64,000 nucleotides of DNA from an uncultured Alteromonadales bacterium (lineage in GTDB: Bacteria; Pseudomonadota; Gammaproteobacteria; Pseudomonadales; Cellvibrionaceae), in assembly GCA_937864365.1 (NCBI GenBank), contig CALMJT010000131.1, forward strand, positions 1 through 64,000, written 5' to 3'. A program made the position numbers and the translations under genes. This document shows, in pieces, positions 38,612-48,729 of the stretch; position 1 is the first letter of the stretch; each line of letters starts with the position of its first letter. Under the pieces are notes generated by a model. It had not been told where the DNA came from and ran no database searches. It saw only the letters and a program-made list of their open reading frames with translations.

Positions 38612-39445
38612 ATGCACAATATTGATGATTTAAAGTATTTGATGGCTAGGTTGAGAGATCCAGATTCAGGCTGCCCTTGGGATTTAAAGCAAGATTTTCA
38701 TACCATCACCAACTCCACCATAGAAGAAGCTTACGAAGTTGCCGACACTATCGAGCGCGGCGACCTCAAGCATCTTTCGGAAGAGCTGGGTGATCTGCTG
38801 TTTCAGGTGATCTTCTACAGTCAGCTCGCTAAAGAGCGAGATCTGTTCGATTTCGATGTCATCGTCGATAACATAGTTACCAAGCTGGTTCGACGTCATC
38901 CGCACGTATTTCCCGATGGGAATCTGCAGGGTTCAATAGATCCCCAGGACAAGTCTGACAGCGCTGTAAAAACCAATTGGGAGCAAATCAAAGCCGATGA
39001 GCGCAAGCAAAAAGGCCAAGGCGGAATTCTGGACGACGTACCCGTGGGGTTACCGTCGTTAACGCGTGCCGAAAAGCTGCAAAAAAGAGTGGCAAGAGCC
39101 GGATGGGATTGGCGCTCGCTTCAAGGTGTGCTCGATAAGATCGATGAAGAGGTCGCAGAAATCAAAGAAGCCATTCACGTCGCCGGAAGCGAGCAGGCCG
39201 CCAAGGTCGATCCCCACGTGCGCGAAGAGTTGGGTGATTTGATGTTTATGACTGTTAATCTATCGCGTTATCTAGGGATCGATGCCGAGGGTTGCCTACG
39301 TGAAAACAATCACAAATTCGAGCGGCGAGTTAAAGGTATGGAGTCGGTATTGTTAGAATCTGGCATCGCGTTTAATGATGCCAGTGACGAGCAACTGGAT
39401 GCCGCTTGGGAAGCCGTGAAGCTCGCCGAGAAATCTCGACGATAG
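38612..39445 (+). CDS. mazG: Nucleoside triphosphate pyrophosphohydrolase MazG
   Basis: Hydrolyses NTPs/dNTPs to the monophosphate; in E. coli it counteracts (p)ppGpp accumulation, which fits its place after relA. It has two MazG domains. The first shows CPWDLKQDFHTI, EEAYEVADTIE and EELGDLLFQVIF; the second EVAEIKEA and EELGDLMFMTVN. ATG 38612 (MHNIDDLKYL) is preferred over the track TTG. The stop codon TAG overlaps the first bases of the repeat at 39444. Confidence 0.94.
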   Translation: MHNIDDLKYLMARLRDPDSGCPWDLKQDFHTITNSTIEEAYEVADTIERGDLKHLSEELGDLLFQVIFYSQLAKERDLFDFDVIVDNIVTKLVRRHPHVFPDGNLQGSIDPQDKSDSAVKTNWEQIKADERKQKGQGGILDDVPVGLPSLTRAEKLQKRVARAGWDWRSLQGVLDKIDEEVAEIKEAIHVAGSEQAAKVDPHVREELGDLMFMTVNLSRYLGIDAEGCLRENNHKFERRVKGMESVLLESGIAFNDASDEQLDAAWEAVKLAEKSRR

Positions 39446-39594
39446 GAACCTCTGATTAACTCATCCATGATTTAATCAGAGGACAGAAATTGACAATGCG
39501 ATTTCCAATTTCTTCACAATTTCAATCACTTACCCTTCTTGAAATTGGCGATACATCCTTGTGTCGCGAGAAACTCTAGGTTAATCAGAGTTCC
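39444..39594 (+). repeat. Intergenic structured repeat, full-length copy 9 (reference copy)
   Basis: About 151 bp from AGGAACCTCTGATTAAC to GGTTAATCAGAGTTCCT, near-perfect inverted termini. Five hairpins in order: CCTCTGATTAA/TTAATCAGAGG, AGAAATTG/CAATTTCT, AATTTCAA/TTGAAATT, GCGATACA/TGTGTCGC and GAAACTC/GAGTTTC (one mismatch here). It begins inside the mazG stop codon and ends in the gap before the SDR gene. No ORF is present within it. Confidence 0.93.
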
Positions 39595-39630
39595 TGTAGA
39601 TTTCGATAATAAGGTTGGTATTGTTCAGCG

Positions 39631-40395
39631 TTAAAGATGAATTCCGCCAGAGACTTCGATTCTCTGGCCGTTAATCCAGCCGCTCTCTTTACTTAACAAA
39701 GTACTTATCACACCACCAATGTCATCCGCTTGGCCAACTCTGCCCAGCGCTGTTTGGCCAGCGATGTGTTCATTAAGCGGTTGGTTGTCTCTAACCAGCC
39801 CGTCACCAAAATCGGTTTCAATAGCGCCGGGCGCCACGGTATTAACGCGAATTTTTCTGTCTTTAAGCTCCAGCGCTAGATAGCGCGTAAACACTTCAAT
39901 AGCGCTTTTCATCATGGCGTAAGCGCTGAATCCGGGTAGTGCGAAGCGCGTTAACCCCGAAGAAATATTGATGATGCGACCTTCGTCTTCAATAAGATCA
40001 AGCAGTGTTTTGGTGAGAAAATAGGGCGCCTTGGCATGTATAGAGACCATTCGGTCAAAATCCACTTCGGTCAATTGTTCAATGGGCTTGTTTATGCCAA
40101 CGCCCGCGTTATTGACCAAAAAATCGAAGCTCGAACGCTTAAATTCTGCATTCAATACCGAGCGCAAAGACTGCTCAAAATCTGTAAATGAAGCAGTGTT
40201 TTCAACGTTCAAAGGTAATGCTACCGCTTTAACATCGGTCCAATTCTTCACCGTGTTGATAACGTCTTGGGCGGCTTGTGCATTGGTATGGTAGGTGAAC
40301 ACCACGTTAATACCTTTCTCGGCAAGTGCCGTGACCATGCTTCTTCCTAAACCTCTGCTGCCGCCGGTAATCACCGCTATTTTTTGAGTTTTCAT
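39631..40395 (-). CDS. SDR-family oxidoreductase
   Basis: Classical short-chain dehydrogenase of 254 residues. Cofactor motif GGSRGLGRSM, structural NNAGVG, and the catalytic Ser-Tyr-Lys in ISSGLTRF...FSAYAMMKSA. The C-terminus ISTLLSKESGWINGQRIEVSGG is typical. Substrate cannot be inferred. A LysR gene is divergently transcribed from the same intergenic region and is the likely regulator. Confidence 0.9.
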   Translation of the reverse strand: MKTQKIAVITGGSRGLGRSMVTALAEKGINVVFTYHTNAQAAQDVINTVKNWTDVKAVALPLNVENTASFTDFEQSLRSVLNAEFKRSSFDFLVNNAGVGINKPIEQLTEVDFDRMVSIHAKAPYFLTKTLLDLIEDEGRIINISSGLTRFALPGFSAYAMMKSAIEVFTRYLALELKDRKIRVNTVAPGAIETDFGDGLVRDNQPLNEHIAGQTALGRVGQADDIGGVISTLLSKESGWINGQRIEVSGGIHL

Positions 40396-40510
40396 TAACT
40401 GATCTCCAACAAAAGAAGTATTTATCGATAGGCGCTCAGATTAAGCACTTGTGTTGTTCGGATAAACACACTAAAAAGATATGTACTGTTTGCTTTTAGA
40501 GAACAATCTT

Positions 40511-41419
40511 GTGGATAAATTTTTAGCAATGCAGCGTTTTGTGGTGGTTGCGCAAACGCGCAGTTTTACCCAAGCTGCGGACATTTTGGGGTTGCCCAAG
40601 TCGAGTATTTCGTCTGCGATTAGGCTGTTGGAGAAGTCACTCAATACGCGATTATTTCATCGCAGTACACGCAACGTAACGCTTACCGAAGACGGCAGTC
40701 AGTACCTGCATAAAGTCAAAGATATTCTTGCCGAAGTGGACGCGCTCGAAAGTCATTTTCAGGCGCAAAGTGGTGAACTCGGTGGCACCTTAAAGGTGGA
40801 TATGCCGAGTCGATTTGCTTCAACCGTGGTATTGCCCAATCTTCCAGACTGGTTTTCGCGTTATCCCAGTACACAAATAAAAATCAGCTGTGCCGACTAC
40901 CGCGTTAATCTGGTGAAAGAAGGTTTCGACTGCGTAATTCGTGGTGGAAATCTTATCGATAGTGATCTCGTGGCACGACCTATTGCTACCTATCGATTCG
41001 TCAATTGCATAAGTCCTAGTTATCGAGAAACCTACGGTGAACCCCGTTCTCTTGACGAGTTGAGTCGGCATTATCTGATCGATTACTCGCCCGACATGAC
41101 ATCAACGCGCTCCGAATTCGAATACGTCATTGATGGGCAAGTTAATTACCTTACCATGCCAAATCGCATAACCGTGGCTGGTACCGATGCCTACTTAAGC
41201 GCCTGCCTCGCTGGTTTAGGCATCGCTCAATTTCCCGAAGTAGGCGTGCGTGAATTTCTCGAAAATGGCGAGTTGTTGCAGGTGTTAGATAGATACGGAG
41301 CGCAGGATATGCCTTTGTCGTTTGTGTATCCATCAAGGCGATTATTGTCGGTGCGAACGCAAAAGTTTATGGACTGGGTACAGGAGTGTGTTGATAATTT
41401 GCTCAAAAGCAAACGGTAG
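40511..41419 (+). CDS. LysR-family transcriptional regulator
   Basis: 302 residues with an N-terminal winged HTH (MQRFVVVAQTRSFTQAADIL, SSISSAIRLLEKSLNTRLFHRS) and a C-terminal effector-binding domain. The GTG at 40511 (VDKFLAMQRFV) fits the family start better than the track ATG ten codons upstream. LysR genes usually control the divergent neighbour, here the SDR gene at 39631. Confidence 0.9.
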   Translation: MDKFLAMQRFVVVAQTRSFTQAADILGLPKSSISSAIRLLEKSLNTRLFHRSTRNVTLTEDGSQYLHKVKDILAEVDALESHFQAQSGELGGTLKVDMPSRFASTVVLPNLPDWFSRYPSTQIKISCADYRVNLVKEGFDCVIRGGNLIDSDLVARPIATYRFVNCISPSYRETYGEPRSLDELSRHYLIDYSPDMTSTRSEFEYVIDGQVNYLTMPNRITVAGTDAYLSACLAGLGIAQFPEVGVREFLENGELLQVLDRYGAQDMPLSFVYPSRRLLSVRTQKFMDWVQECVDNLLKSKR

Positions 41420-41431
41420 TTTTAATAAGTA

Positions 41432-41477
41432 TTGGAAACCCTGATTGAATCACGGATGAGTTAATCAGAGGCTCCTA
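41432..41477 (-). repeat. Mini-repeat (hairpin 1 plus terminus), reverse
   Basis: TTGGAAACCCTGATTGAATC...GAGTTAATCAGAGGCTCCTA: the same truncated structure as 12917-12964 in opposite orientation, 13 bp after the LysR stop. Confidence 0.7.
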
Positions 41478-42480
<1,003 letters not shown>

Positions 42481-42506
42481 GTCACCGCTGGTAATACTGG
42501 TTCTAC

Positions 42507-42532
42507 AAAAAACGCCCTAGTGGCGTTTTTTG
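42507..42532 (+). terminator. Rho-independent terminator of adk
   Basis: AAAAAACGCC-CTAGT-GGCGTTTTTT, 26 bp after the stop codon. Confidence 0.88.
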
Positions 42533-42808
42533 CGTTTTATGGCCTTAAATTCACAATAGCCTGCAAATTCACGGCAGTAGGAATCTTGGAATGTTATTGC
42601 GTTAGCTGTGCGTGTGTTTTTTGTAGGTTTGAACGCATATCTGTGAGTATGGAAGCCATTCAGGGTTTTTGAATAGCTTTAATCGATTAGATTTTCTACA
42701 AAAAGTGCTTCTAGGTTTGGGTTTTAGGTTGTTCGGTACAATTCAAATTGCCTAACCGAGCTTAGGTCGCTAATCTAAGACCTTTACCAATCAAAGCGTT
42801 ATATCCCC
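42533..42808. other. Intergenic region adk-tsaB
   Basis: About 275 bp; nothing identifiable beyond a presumed promoter. Confidence 0.45.
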
Positions 42809-43498
42809 TTGAAAATTCTCAGTCTCGAATCCTCAGGTGAATCTTGCAGTGTCGCTCTGTGCAATGAAGACCGTCTGTACTCTCAAATCCGAACCGAAGC
42901 TCGCCAACACGCGAAGTTATTTTTGCCATTAATCGATGAAGTTCTTGCAGAATCAGGGCTCGCCCTTACTGATCTCGATGCTATTGCATTTGGACAAGGC
43001 CCCGGTTCTTTTACCGGTGTGCGAATTTGCATGAGCGTTGTGCAAGGTTTGGCCTTTGGCGCGCAGTTGCCGGTCATTCCGGTTTCTACTTTAGCGGCAA
43101 CGGCAGCGGCGTATTTTGCAAAAAACTCATCGGTGACTTCCACGGTCAGTGTTGGTCTTGATGCACGAATGTCAGAGGTGTACCTGGGTAAATATCAGTT
43201 ACATAACGGCGTGGTGGTAGCGAAGCAAAACGAAGCGGTTTTAGGTTTTGACTCGGCTATTGAATTGATTGAGCGTGAAGAAATTTTAGTGGGTTCAGCT
43301 TGGGCTTTAGATGCATTCTCCCAGTTGCGGGAAGATGCTCCAGAGTGTCAGCCGGACGTTTTCGCCAGTGCCTTAGACATACTAGCGGTTGCCAAAGGTA
43401 AGTTTGTAGACGGTGAGTTACAAGATATTGGCTCCGTTGAACCTGTTTATTTGCGTGATGAGGTTGCTTGGGAAAAACGAGTCCGTATTCGCAACTAA
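42809..43498 (+). CDS. tsaB: tRNA t6A biosynthesis protein TsaB
   Basis: Partner of TsaD/TsaE in making N6-threonylcarbamoyladenosine at tRNA position 37. 229 residues with the ASKHA-fold N-terminus (KILSLESSGESCSVAL) and the family motif AFGQGPGSFTGVRI. The start is a TTG with no clear ribosome-binding site, but it aligns with the family N-terminus. uppP follows 64 bp downstream. Confidence 0.93.
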   Translation: MKILSLESSGESCSVALCNEDRLYSQIRTEARQHAKLFLPLIDEVLAESGLALTDLDAIAFGQGPGSFTGVRICMSVVQGLAFGAQLPVIPVSTLAATAAAYFAKNSSVTSTVSVGLDARMSEVYLGKYQLHNGVVVAKQNEAVLGFDSAIELIEREEILVGSAWALDAFSQLREDAPECQPDVFASALDILAVAKGKFVDGELQDIGSVEPVYLRDEVAWEKRVRIRN

Positions 43499-43562
43499 GT
43501 TGTAATGTATGGTTGTAATGTGTGGTTGAAATCAATGCTACTGGCTAAGGAAGTATTAACCC

Positions 43563-44357
43563 ATGGACTTAATTCAAATCATTCTGTTGGCACTGATTCA
43601 GGGTATCACCGAATTTCTGCCGATCTCTAGCTCGGCGCATCTCATTCTTCCCAAAGAGGTTTTGGGTTGGCCCGACCAAGGTTTAGCGTTTGATGTTGCT
43701 GTTCATTTTGGTTCGCTCATCGCGGTGCTTGCCTACTTTAGAAAAGATGTCGGTAACATGATTGGCGCTTGGTGTACGCAGTTTGGTTCAAACGGCCAAA
43801 CTGATGACAGTCGCCTAGCGTGGATGATCATCATCGCTACCACTCCCGCCGGTCTGTTTGGTTTGTTATTTAACGACTACATTGAAACCAATTTCCGTTC
43901 GGGATTGGTCATTGCGGTAACTACGTTGGTCTTTGGTGTCGCTTTATATTTTGCCGATCGCCGCACTGAGCTTCATAAAAATATCTACCAAGTCGGAATT
44001 TTTACCGCTCTAGTTATTGGTCTTGCGCAAGCAATGGCGTTAATTCCCGGAACTTCTCGCTCAGGAATTACCATTACCGCCGCGTTGTTCTTGGGCTTTA
44101 CGCGGGTAGATGCGGCGCGATTCTCGTTTTTTATGTCGATTCCCATCATTGTTTTGGGGGCGCTGTTCAAAACCATCGAGCTGCTCGAATCCGGTTCTGT
44201 GGAGTGGCTAGATTTAGGCATTGGTACCGTGTTGTCGGGCATCAGTGCGTATCTTTGCATTCATTACTTCTTAGCATTTATCGAACGTATTGGCATGTTG
44301 CCGTTCGTAATCTATCGAATGGTGCTGGGTGGATTCTTGCTTTGGATGTTCTTGTGA
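43563..44357 (+). CDS. uppP: Undecaprenyl-diphosphatase UppP (BacA)
   Basis: Integral membrane enzyme that dephosphorylates undecaprenyl-PP to recycle the lipid carrier. 264 residues, mostly hydrophobic. Signature motifs ALIQGITEFLPISSSAHLIL near the N-terminus and PGTSRSGITITAALFLGF in the second half carry the catalytic Glu, Ser and Arg. AAGGAAG precedes the ATG. Confidence 0.96.
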   Translation: MDLIQIILLALIQGITEFLPISSSAHLILPKEVLGWPDQGLAFDVAVHFGSLIAVLAYFRKDVGNMIGAWCTQFGSNGQTDDSRLAWMIIIATTPAGLFGLLFNDYIETNFRSGLVIAVTTLVFGVALYFADRRTELHKNIYQVGIFTALVIGLAQAMALIPGTSRSGITITAALFLGFTRVDAARFSFFMSIPIIVLGALFKTIELLESGSVEWLDLGIGTVLSGISAYLCIHYFLAFIERIGMLPFVIYRMVLGGFLLWMFL

Positions 44358-44636
44358 CATTACCCGGTTAGCTGACAATCTTTGACGCATATTTACATTC
44401 AAGGCACAGCTTGGCCGGAATGAGTCACTCATTTCTGAACGTTTGTTATTTTTTAATACTTATTAGTTATAAATTTACTGTTTTTGATAAAAATAAATTA
44501 GGTCTTTGTTCACTAATTTCCAAAAACTTGAATAGCCTCACTTTAGTACAATCGAGTCTATCAATTCTATTTTTTGTCATTTGACTACAATTCCCCGTAC
44601 ACATGTGATATCAAAAATTGTAGAGGAACATCGTCG

Positions 44637-45737
44637 ATGGCAGTAACGCCTGAGCAATTGAGTACATTTCATCCGTTTTCTACCTTGGATCGAAAATACC
44701 TAGAAGCAATTTGCGACAAGAGCCAAATTGATAAATACACAAAGGGAAAAATTGTATTCAAACGCGGTAAGGATTTGCCGAGCCTTTATTATCTGGTAGA
44801 TGGCGAGGTGAAATTAGTTGACGCTAATTTCCAAAGTCGTCATATCGATCTTAATCACGAAGAAGCTAGATACGCACTTAACGAACTAAATCCCAGTAAA
44901 GAATCTGCGGTAGCCGCCAGTGACGTGGTTATTCTAGAACTGAACCGACATGTCGTTGATGCTGTTCTGACTAAGTCTGAGTCACAGAATAACCAAGAAA
45001 CCGTAGCCGCCGCTGCTGCGGTGAGTTCTTCAGAAACTTCTGGATTTGTTACTTCAGAAATCAACTACCTAGATGCCTATGTTTTTCCGCAATCTCCGGA
45101 GCTTGATACCGAGCGCAACGATTGGATGAGCCAATTGCTTGAGTCACCATTATTTACATCGATTCCGGCATCTAACATCCAAAAATTGTTCAGTCAGTTT
45201 GAAGAGATTGAGGTTGAAGCGGGACAGTCTATCTTTGAAGCTAACGATCCGGGCGATTATTTCTACGTTATAGCCTCTGGTTCTGTGCAAGTAATTCCTT
45301 TGAGCGGCGGTAATACTATCCAGTTGAGCGAAGGTAGTTACTTTGGTGAAGAAGCTCTAGTGGGCGATACCACTCGCAATGCCAGCGTAAAAATGCAAAC
45401 TAAAGGCAGCTTGATGCGTTTGTCCAAAGAAGATTTCGTTGAACTCTTGCAAAATCCTCTGTTTAAGTACATCGAGCGCGATCAAATTGATGATTTTGGC
45501 CCACAAGTGCAATTGCTTGATGTGCGTTTGCCGATCGAGCATCGCCATGTTTGTGTACGCGGCAGCCGCAACATTGCCTTGGGTAAACTGCGCGATAATA
45601 TTCAATCTTTAGATCCCGGTTACACCTATGTCGTTACCGACGATGGCGGTAGCCGCAGTAAGGTAGCGGTGCAGTTACTACTGCAAACTGGCTTAAGTGC
45701 TGTGATCTTAAATCACTCTGAGCAGTGTTATTCATAA
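44637..45737 (+). CDS. Cyclic-nucleotide-binding / rhodanese-like signalling protein
   Basis: 366 residues from ATG 44637; the track start is a TTG 21 codons upstream. A first, divergent cNMP-binding-like domain covers about residues 10-110. An Ala-rich linker (VAAAAAVSS) leads to a canonical cNMP domain at about 130-245 (GDYFYVIASGSVQVIPL, YFGEEALVGDTTRNASV). A C-terminal rhodanese-like domain follows (VQLLDVRLPIEHRHVCVRG), whose active loop reads TDDGGSRS with Asp in place of the catalytic Cys. There is no DNA-binding HTH, so it is not a CRP-type regulator. It probably senses a nucleotide and acts through protein contacts. Confidence 0.85.
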   Translation: MAVTPEQLSTFHPFSTLDRKYLEAICDKSQIDKYTKGKIVFKRGKDLPSLYYLVDGEVKLVDANFQSRHIDLNHEEARYALNELNPSKESAVAASDVVILELNRHVVDAVLTKSESQNNQETVAAAAAVSSSETSGFVTSEINYLDAYVFPQSPELDTERNDWMSQLLESPLFTSIPASNIQKLFSQFEEIEVEAGQSIFEANDPGDYFYVIASGSVQVIPLSGGNTIQLSEGSYFGEEALVGDTTRNASVKMQTKGSLMRLSKEDFVELLQNPLFKYIERDQIDDFGPQVQLLDVRLPIEHRHVCVRGSRNIALGKLRDNIQSLDPGYTYVVTDDGGSRSKVAVQLLLQTGLSAVILNHSEQCYS

Positions 45738-45774
45738 CGCTGCTCAATTAGGACTTTTTTAAAGAACCTTTTTA

Positions 45775-45807
45775 AAGAAGCCTTTGTCTTTTAGGCAGAG
45801 GCTTCTG
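45775..45807 (+). terminator. Terminator-like hairpin after the cNMP gene
   Basis: AGAAGCCTTTG...CAGAGGCTTCT, 11-bp stem with one mismatch; no T-tract after it. Confidence 0.4.
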
Positions 45808-45908
45808 CTCCTACCTTTCATCCTTTCTTTATTTTTTACCTGCACCTGTGTTTTCGATAGGATTCTTCGCAAATTTCTATCAATATTTGTCCTATCAACA
45901 AATGTCTT

Positions 45909-47057
45909 ATGAAAAACGTACTTTTACTGTCGGCCTATCACAGCGCCAGCCACAAATATTGGGCCGATGGCTTGGTGAACTATTTTTCCGATTGGAACTG
46001 GTCCCAAGAGACTTTGGCGGGGCGTTTTTTTAACTGGCGAGTACGAGGTAACAGTTTAACTTGGGGTTTGGGTGATTATCCGAGCTTGTCTGAGCCCTAC
46101 GATCTTATTGTCGCAACCTCAATGGTTGATTTATCCGCGTTACGCGGATTTCGGCCTAACTTGGCAACTATTCCAACGGTTGTTTATTTTCACGAAAATC
46201 AGTTCGCCTATCCCGATAATCAGTTGCAGCAAGGTTTGGTAGAGGTCCAAATGACTTCTATATACAGCGCACTTTGCGCCAATGGCATTGTGTTTAACTC
46301 GTCGTTTAATGAAAAAACCTTTTTCCATGGCGCCAAAGCATTACTCAAAAAGCTCCCCGATGGTGTTCCAGCGGGATTAATTGAGCAGCTAAAACAAAAA
46401 AGCACGGTAATTCCTGTTCCTGTTGGCGAGCGACCTTCGACGATGGGTGAAGGTGACGCTAAGAGCGAGGTATTAAACGGTTTGCCATTGCAGGTTGTTT
46501 GGAACCATCGTTGGGAATGGGATAAAGGTCCAGACCGCTTGCTGTTATTGTTGCAATGGTTGGATGATCAGGGGCGAATGGGTGATTTTAAGTTCCATGT
46601 ACTTGGCGCAAGTTTTCGCCACAGCCCTAAAGAATTCAAACAGATTAAAGCGTTGCTTGAGGGAAGCAACGCACTTGGGCGCTGGGGTTACATCGAGGAT
46701 TTTGCAGAGTATCAGAGAGTCTTGTCGCAATCGCAACTAGTTCTATCAACGGCCATTCACGACTTTCAGGGCCTCGCGATGATCGAAGCCGCACGCGTAG
46801 GTTGTATTCCCATTGCGCCTGCACGCATGGCTTATCCACAGTGGTTTGCGCGAGAATGCCTGTATCCAAGTAATATCGACGATCCCATTCAAGAAGCTCG
46901 TCAACTTGGCGAAAAACTCGTTTCTTTGCTATCGACGGAATCAGAAAAAACGTTTGTTCAATTAAGGCAACAAACGCAAGATTCGTTGTGTATGCAATTG
47001 AGTTGGGCTGATTTAGGGCCGCTGTACCGGAAGTTTTTCGAAAAGATTTCTCGTTAG
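45909..47057 (+). CDS. tRNA-queuosine alpha-mannosyltransferase-like glycosyltransferase
   Basis: 382-residue GT4-type enzyme. The N-terminal half carries the DUF3524/GTDC1 signature: LLLSAYHSASHKYWADGL, RFFNWRVRGNSLTW and TVVYFHENQFAYP. The C-terminal half has VVWNHRWEWDKGPDRL and the sugar-nucleotide site DFQGLAMIEAARVGCIPI. The vertebrate family member (GTDC1/QTMAN) mannosylates queuosine in tRNA-Asp. A tRNA-modifying role here is inferred from family only. trpS follows 127 bp downstream and may be co-expressed. Confidence 0.85.
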   Translation: MKNVLLLSAYHSASHKYWADGLVNYFSDWNWSQETLAGRFFNWRVRGNSLTWGLGDYPSLSEPYDLIVATSMVDLSALRGFRPNLATIPTVVYFHENQFAYPDNQLQQGLVEVQMTSIYSALCANGIVFNSSFNEKTFFHGAKALLKKLPDGVPAGLIEQLKQKSTVIPVPVGERPSTMGEGDAKSEVLNGLPLQVVWNHRWEWDKGPDRLLLLLQWLDDQGRMGDFKFHVLGASFRHSPKEFKQIKALLEGSNALGRWGYIEDFAEYQRVLSQSQLVLSTAIHDFQGLAMIEAARVGCIPIAPARMAYPQWFARECLYPSNIDDPIQEARQLGEKLVSLLSTESEKTFVQLRQQTQDSLCMQLSWADLGPLYRKFFEKISR

Positions 47058-47184
47058 CGCGTAAACCAATCAGCTAAGCAATGCCATCTAAGTTCAAACT
47101 CGTTATTATTGGCAGATGAAATGGCCTTAATTGGCGTAAATTTGAACAGCTGCGAAGCAATAACGCAAGAGTTAACACCTAACA

Positions 47185-48192
47185 ATGACAAAGCAACGAA
47201 TTCTTACTGGCATTACCACCACGGGTACTCCGCACCTTGGCAACTACGTAGGTGCAATTCGTCCGGCAATTGAAGCCAGTAAAAGTGATGACAATCTATC
47301 GTTTTATTTTTTAGCCGATTATCACGCCTTAATTAAGTGTGGTGATCCCGATCAAGTGCATTCGTCTACCGCAGAAATTGCAGCCACTTGGTTGGCTTGC
47401 GGCTTAGATCCTGAAAAAGCAGTGTTTTATCGTCAATCCGATATTCCAGAAATTCCAGAGCTTTGTTGGTTGCTAACCTGTTTGACGGCTAAGGGTTTAA
47501 TGAATCGCGCACACGCATACAAGGCTGCGGTGGCTGAAAACGAAGAGGCCGGTGAAGATCCTGATTTTGGCATCAACATGGGTTTATACAGTTACCCCAT
47601 TTTAATGGCCGCAGATATTTTAATTTTTAATGCTAATAAAGTTCCGGTTGGTAAAGATCAGATTCAACACGTAGAAATGGCCCGTGATATTGCTGGTCGA
47701 TTTAATCATCATTACAGTGAAAAATTTGTACTACCAGAGGCTCAAGTTGACGAACATGTTGCGGTTTTACAAGGTTTAGACGGTCGTAAAATGAGTAAAA
47801 GTTACGGCAATACTATTCCGTTATTTTTGCCGCCTAAAAAACTGCAAAAACACATTAATAAGATCAAAACCAATTTGCTTGAACCCGGTGAACCTAAAGA
47901 CCCAGAAACGTCTACGGTTTTCCAGGTTTGGCAGGCATTTGCCAATGCCGAACAACTGGAATACATGCGCACTCAATTTGCCGATGGTATTGCGTGGGGT
48001 GAAGCTAAAAAACAACTGTGTGCATTAATTGATGAAGAAATTGCACCCGCTCGTGAAAAATACGAAGAATTGATGGCAAAACCGCAAGAAGTAGAAAAAA
48101 TTCTGCTGCAAGGTGCTGAAAAAGCTCGTGAGTTTGCTAAACCATTAGTGCAAGAATTACGACACGCTGTTGGTATTCGCAAGCTAAGTTAA
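47185..48192 (+). CDS. trpS: Tryptophanyl-tRNA synthetase
   Basis: Class I synthetase of 335 residues. The HIGH-type motif reads TPHLGN in [16 protein letters not shown] and the KMSKS loop is intact in [11 protein letters not shown]. The typical [10 protein letters not shown] and ILMAADIL segments are also seen. Confidence 0.96.
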   Translation: MTKQRILTGITTTGTPHLGNYVGAIRPAIEASKSDDNLSFYFLADYHALIKCGDPDQVHSSTAEIAATWLACGLDPEKAVFYRQSDIPEIPELCWLLTCLTAKGLMNRAHAYKAAVAENEEAGEDPDFGINMGLYSYPILMAADILIFNANKVPVGKDQIQHVEMARDIAGRFNHHYSEKFVLPEAQVDEHVAVLQGLDGRKMSKSYGNTIPLFLPPKKLQKHINKIKTNLLEPGEPKDPETSTVFQVWQAFANAEQLEYMRTQFADGIAWGEAKKQLCALIDEEIAPAREKYEELMAKPQEVEKILLQGAEKAREFAKPLVQELRHAVGIRKLS

Positions 48193-48212
48193 TTATTTAA
48201 ATTGTGTTTAAA

Positions 48213-48247
48213 GCAGAAACCTTTGCGTTCAAGTAGAGGTTTCTGCA
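48213..48247 (+). terminator. Terminator-like hairpin after trpS
   Basis: GCAGAAACCT...AGGTTTCTGC, 10-bp perfect stem with a 14-nt loop, 20 bp after the stop codon; no T-tract. Confidence 0.45.
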
Positions 48248-48496
48248 AAGCCTAAAAGATTTTTTTGGATTACAACGCTCGTTATTTATAAATGCGGTGA
48301 CTTATTTTAAATAACGCTTAAAGCACAGCGTTATTGCTTGCTCGTTGTTGCCTGCTTGCAGTTATTGCTTATTTGCAGCGATTACTTAGTCGCAGACATT
48401 GTTTAATCAGCAACGTTTTTACGGTAGCAAATGTTGCTGATGATATTGAATTATTAAAACCCATTGTTAATTATTAAAGAGGATTTTTTCTCACTC
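48248..48496. other. Intergenic region trpS to small membrane gene
   Basis: About 250 bp with imperfect short direct repeats around TTATTGCTTGC and GCAGTTATTGCTTATTTGCAG (48329-48380). No gene was seen. Confidence 0.4.
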
Positions 48497-48709
48497 ATGG
48501 AAGCGCTTATTGGATTGTTAACATTGCCCTTTATTTTAATTGGCTTGTTATTTTGGTGGTTACCTATTATTTTTATCTTGTTTTCTGGCAAGGTTACTTT
48601 TGCCGAAAAATTAGCATGGATTCTATTAACCTTGTTTGTATCTTGGTTTGCGTGGATCTTCTTTATGCTACTGGCTCCCATTAAACCTAAACGACCTGAT
48701 TATTATTAA
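48497..48709 (+). CDS. Small two-helix membrane protein (70 aa)
   Basis: I do not recognise a family. Two strongly hydrophobic helices (LIGLLTLPFILIGLLFWWLPIIFIL and LAWILLTLFVSWFAWIFFMLL) are joined by a short charged turn (SGKVTFAEK), ending in a basic tail KPKRPDYY. ATG 48497 is favoured over the track TTG at 48464. AGAGGA lies 14 bp upstream, slightly far. It is likely a real small inner-membrane protein of unknown role. Confidence 0.6.
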   Translation: MEALIGLLTLPFILIGLLFWWLPIIFILFSGKVTFAEKLAWILLTLFVSWFAWIFFMLLAPIKPKRPDYY

Positions 48710-48729
48710 ACTGGTTGAATTACTTAACT

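Noticed and set aside
45909-47057. Generic LPS/capsule glycosyltransferase
   Set aside because: The N-terminal SAYHSASHKYWADGL and FFNWRVRGNSLTW signature points to the GTDC1/DUF3524 family, and no polysaccharide genes surround it.
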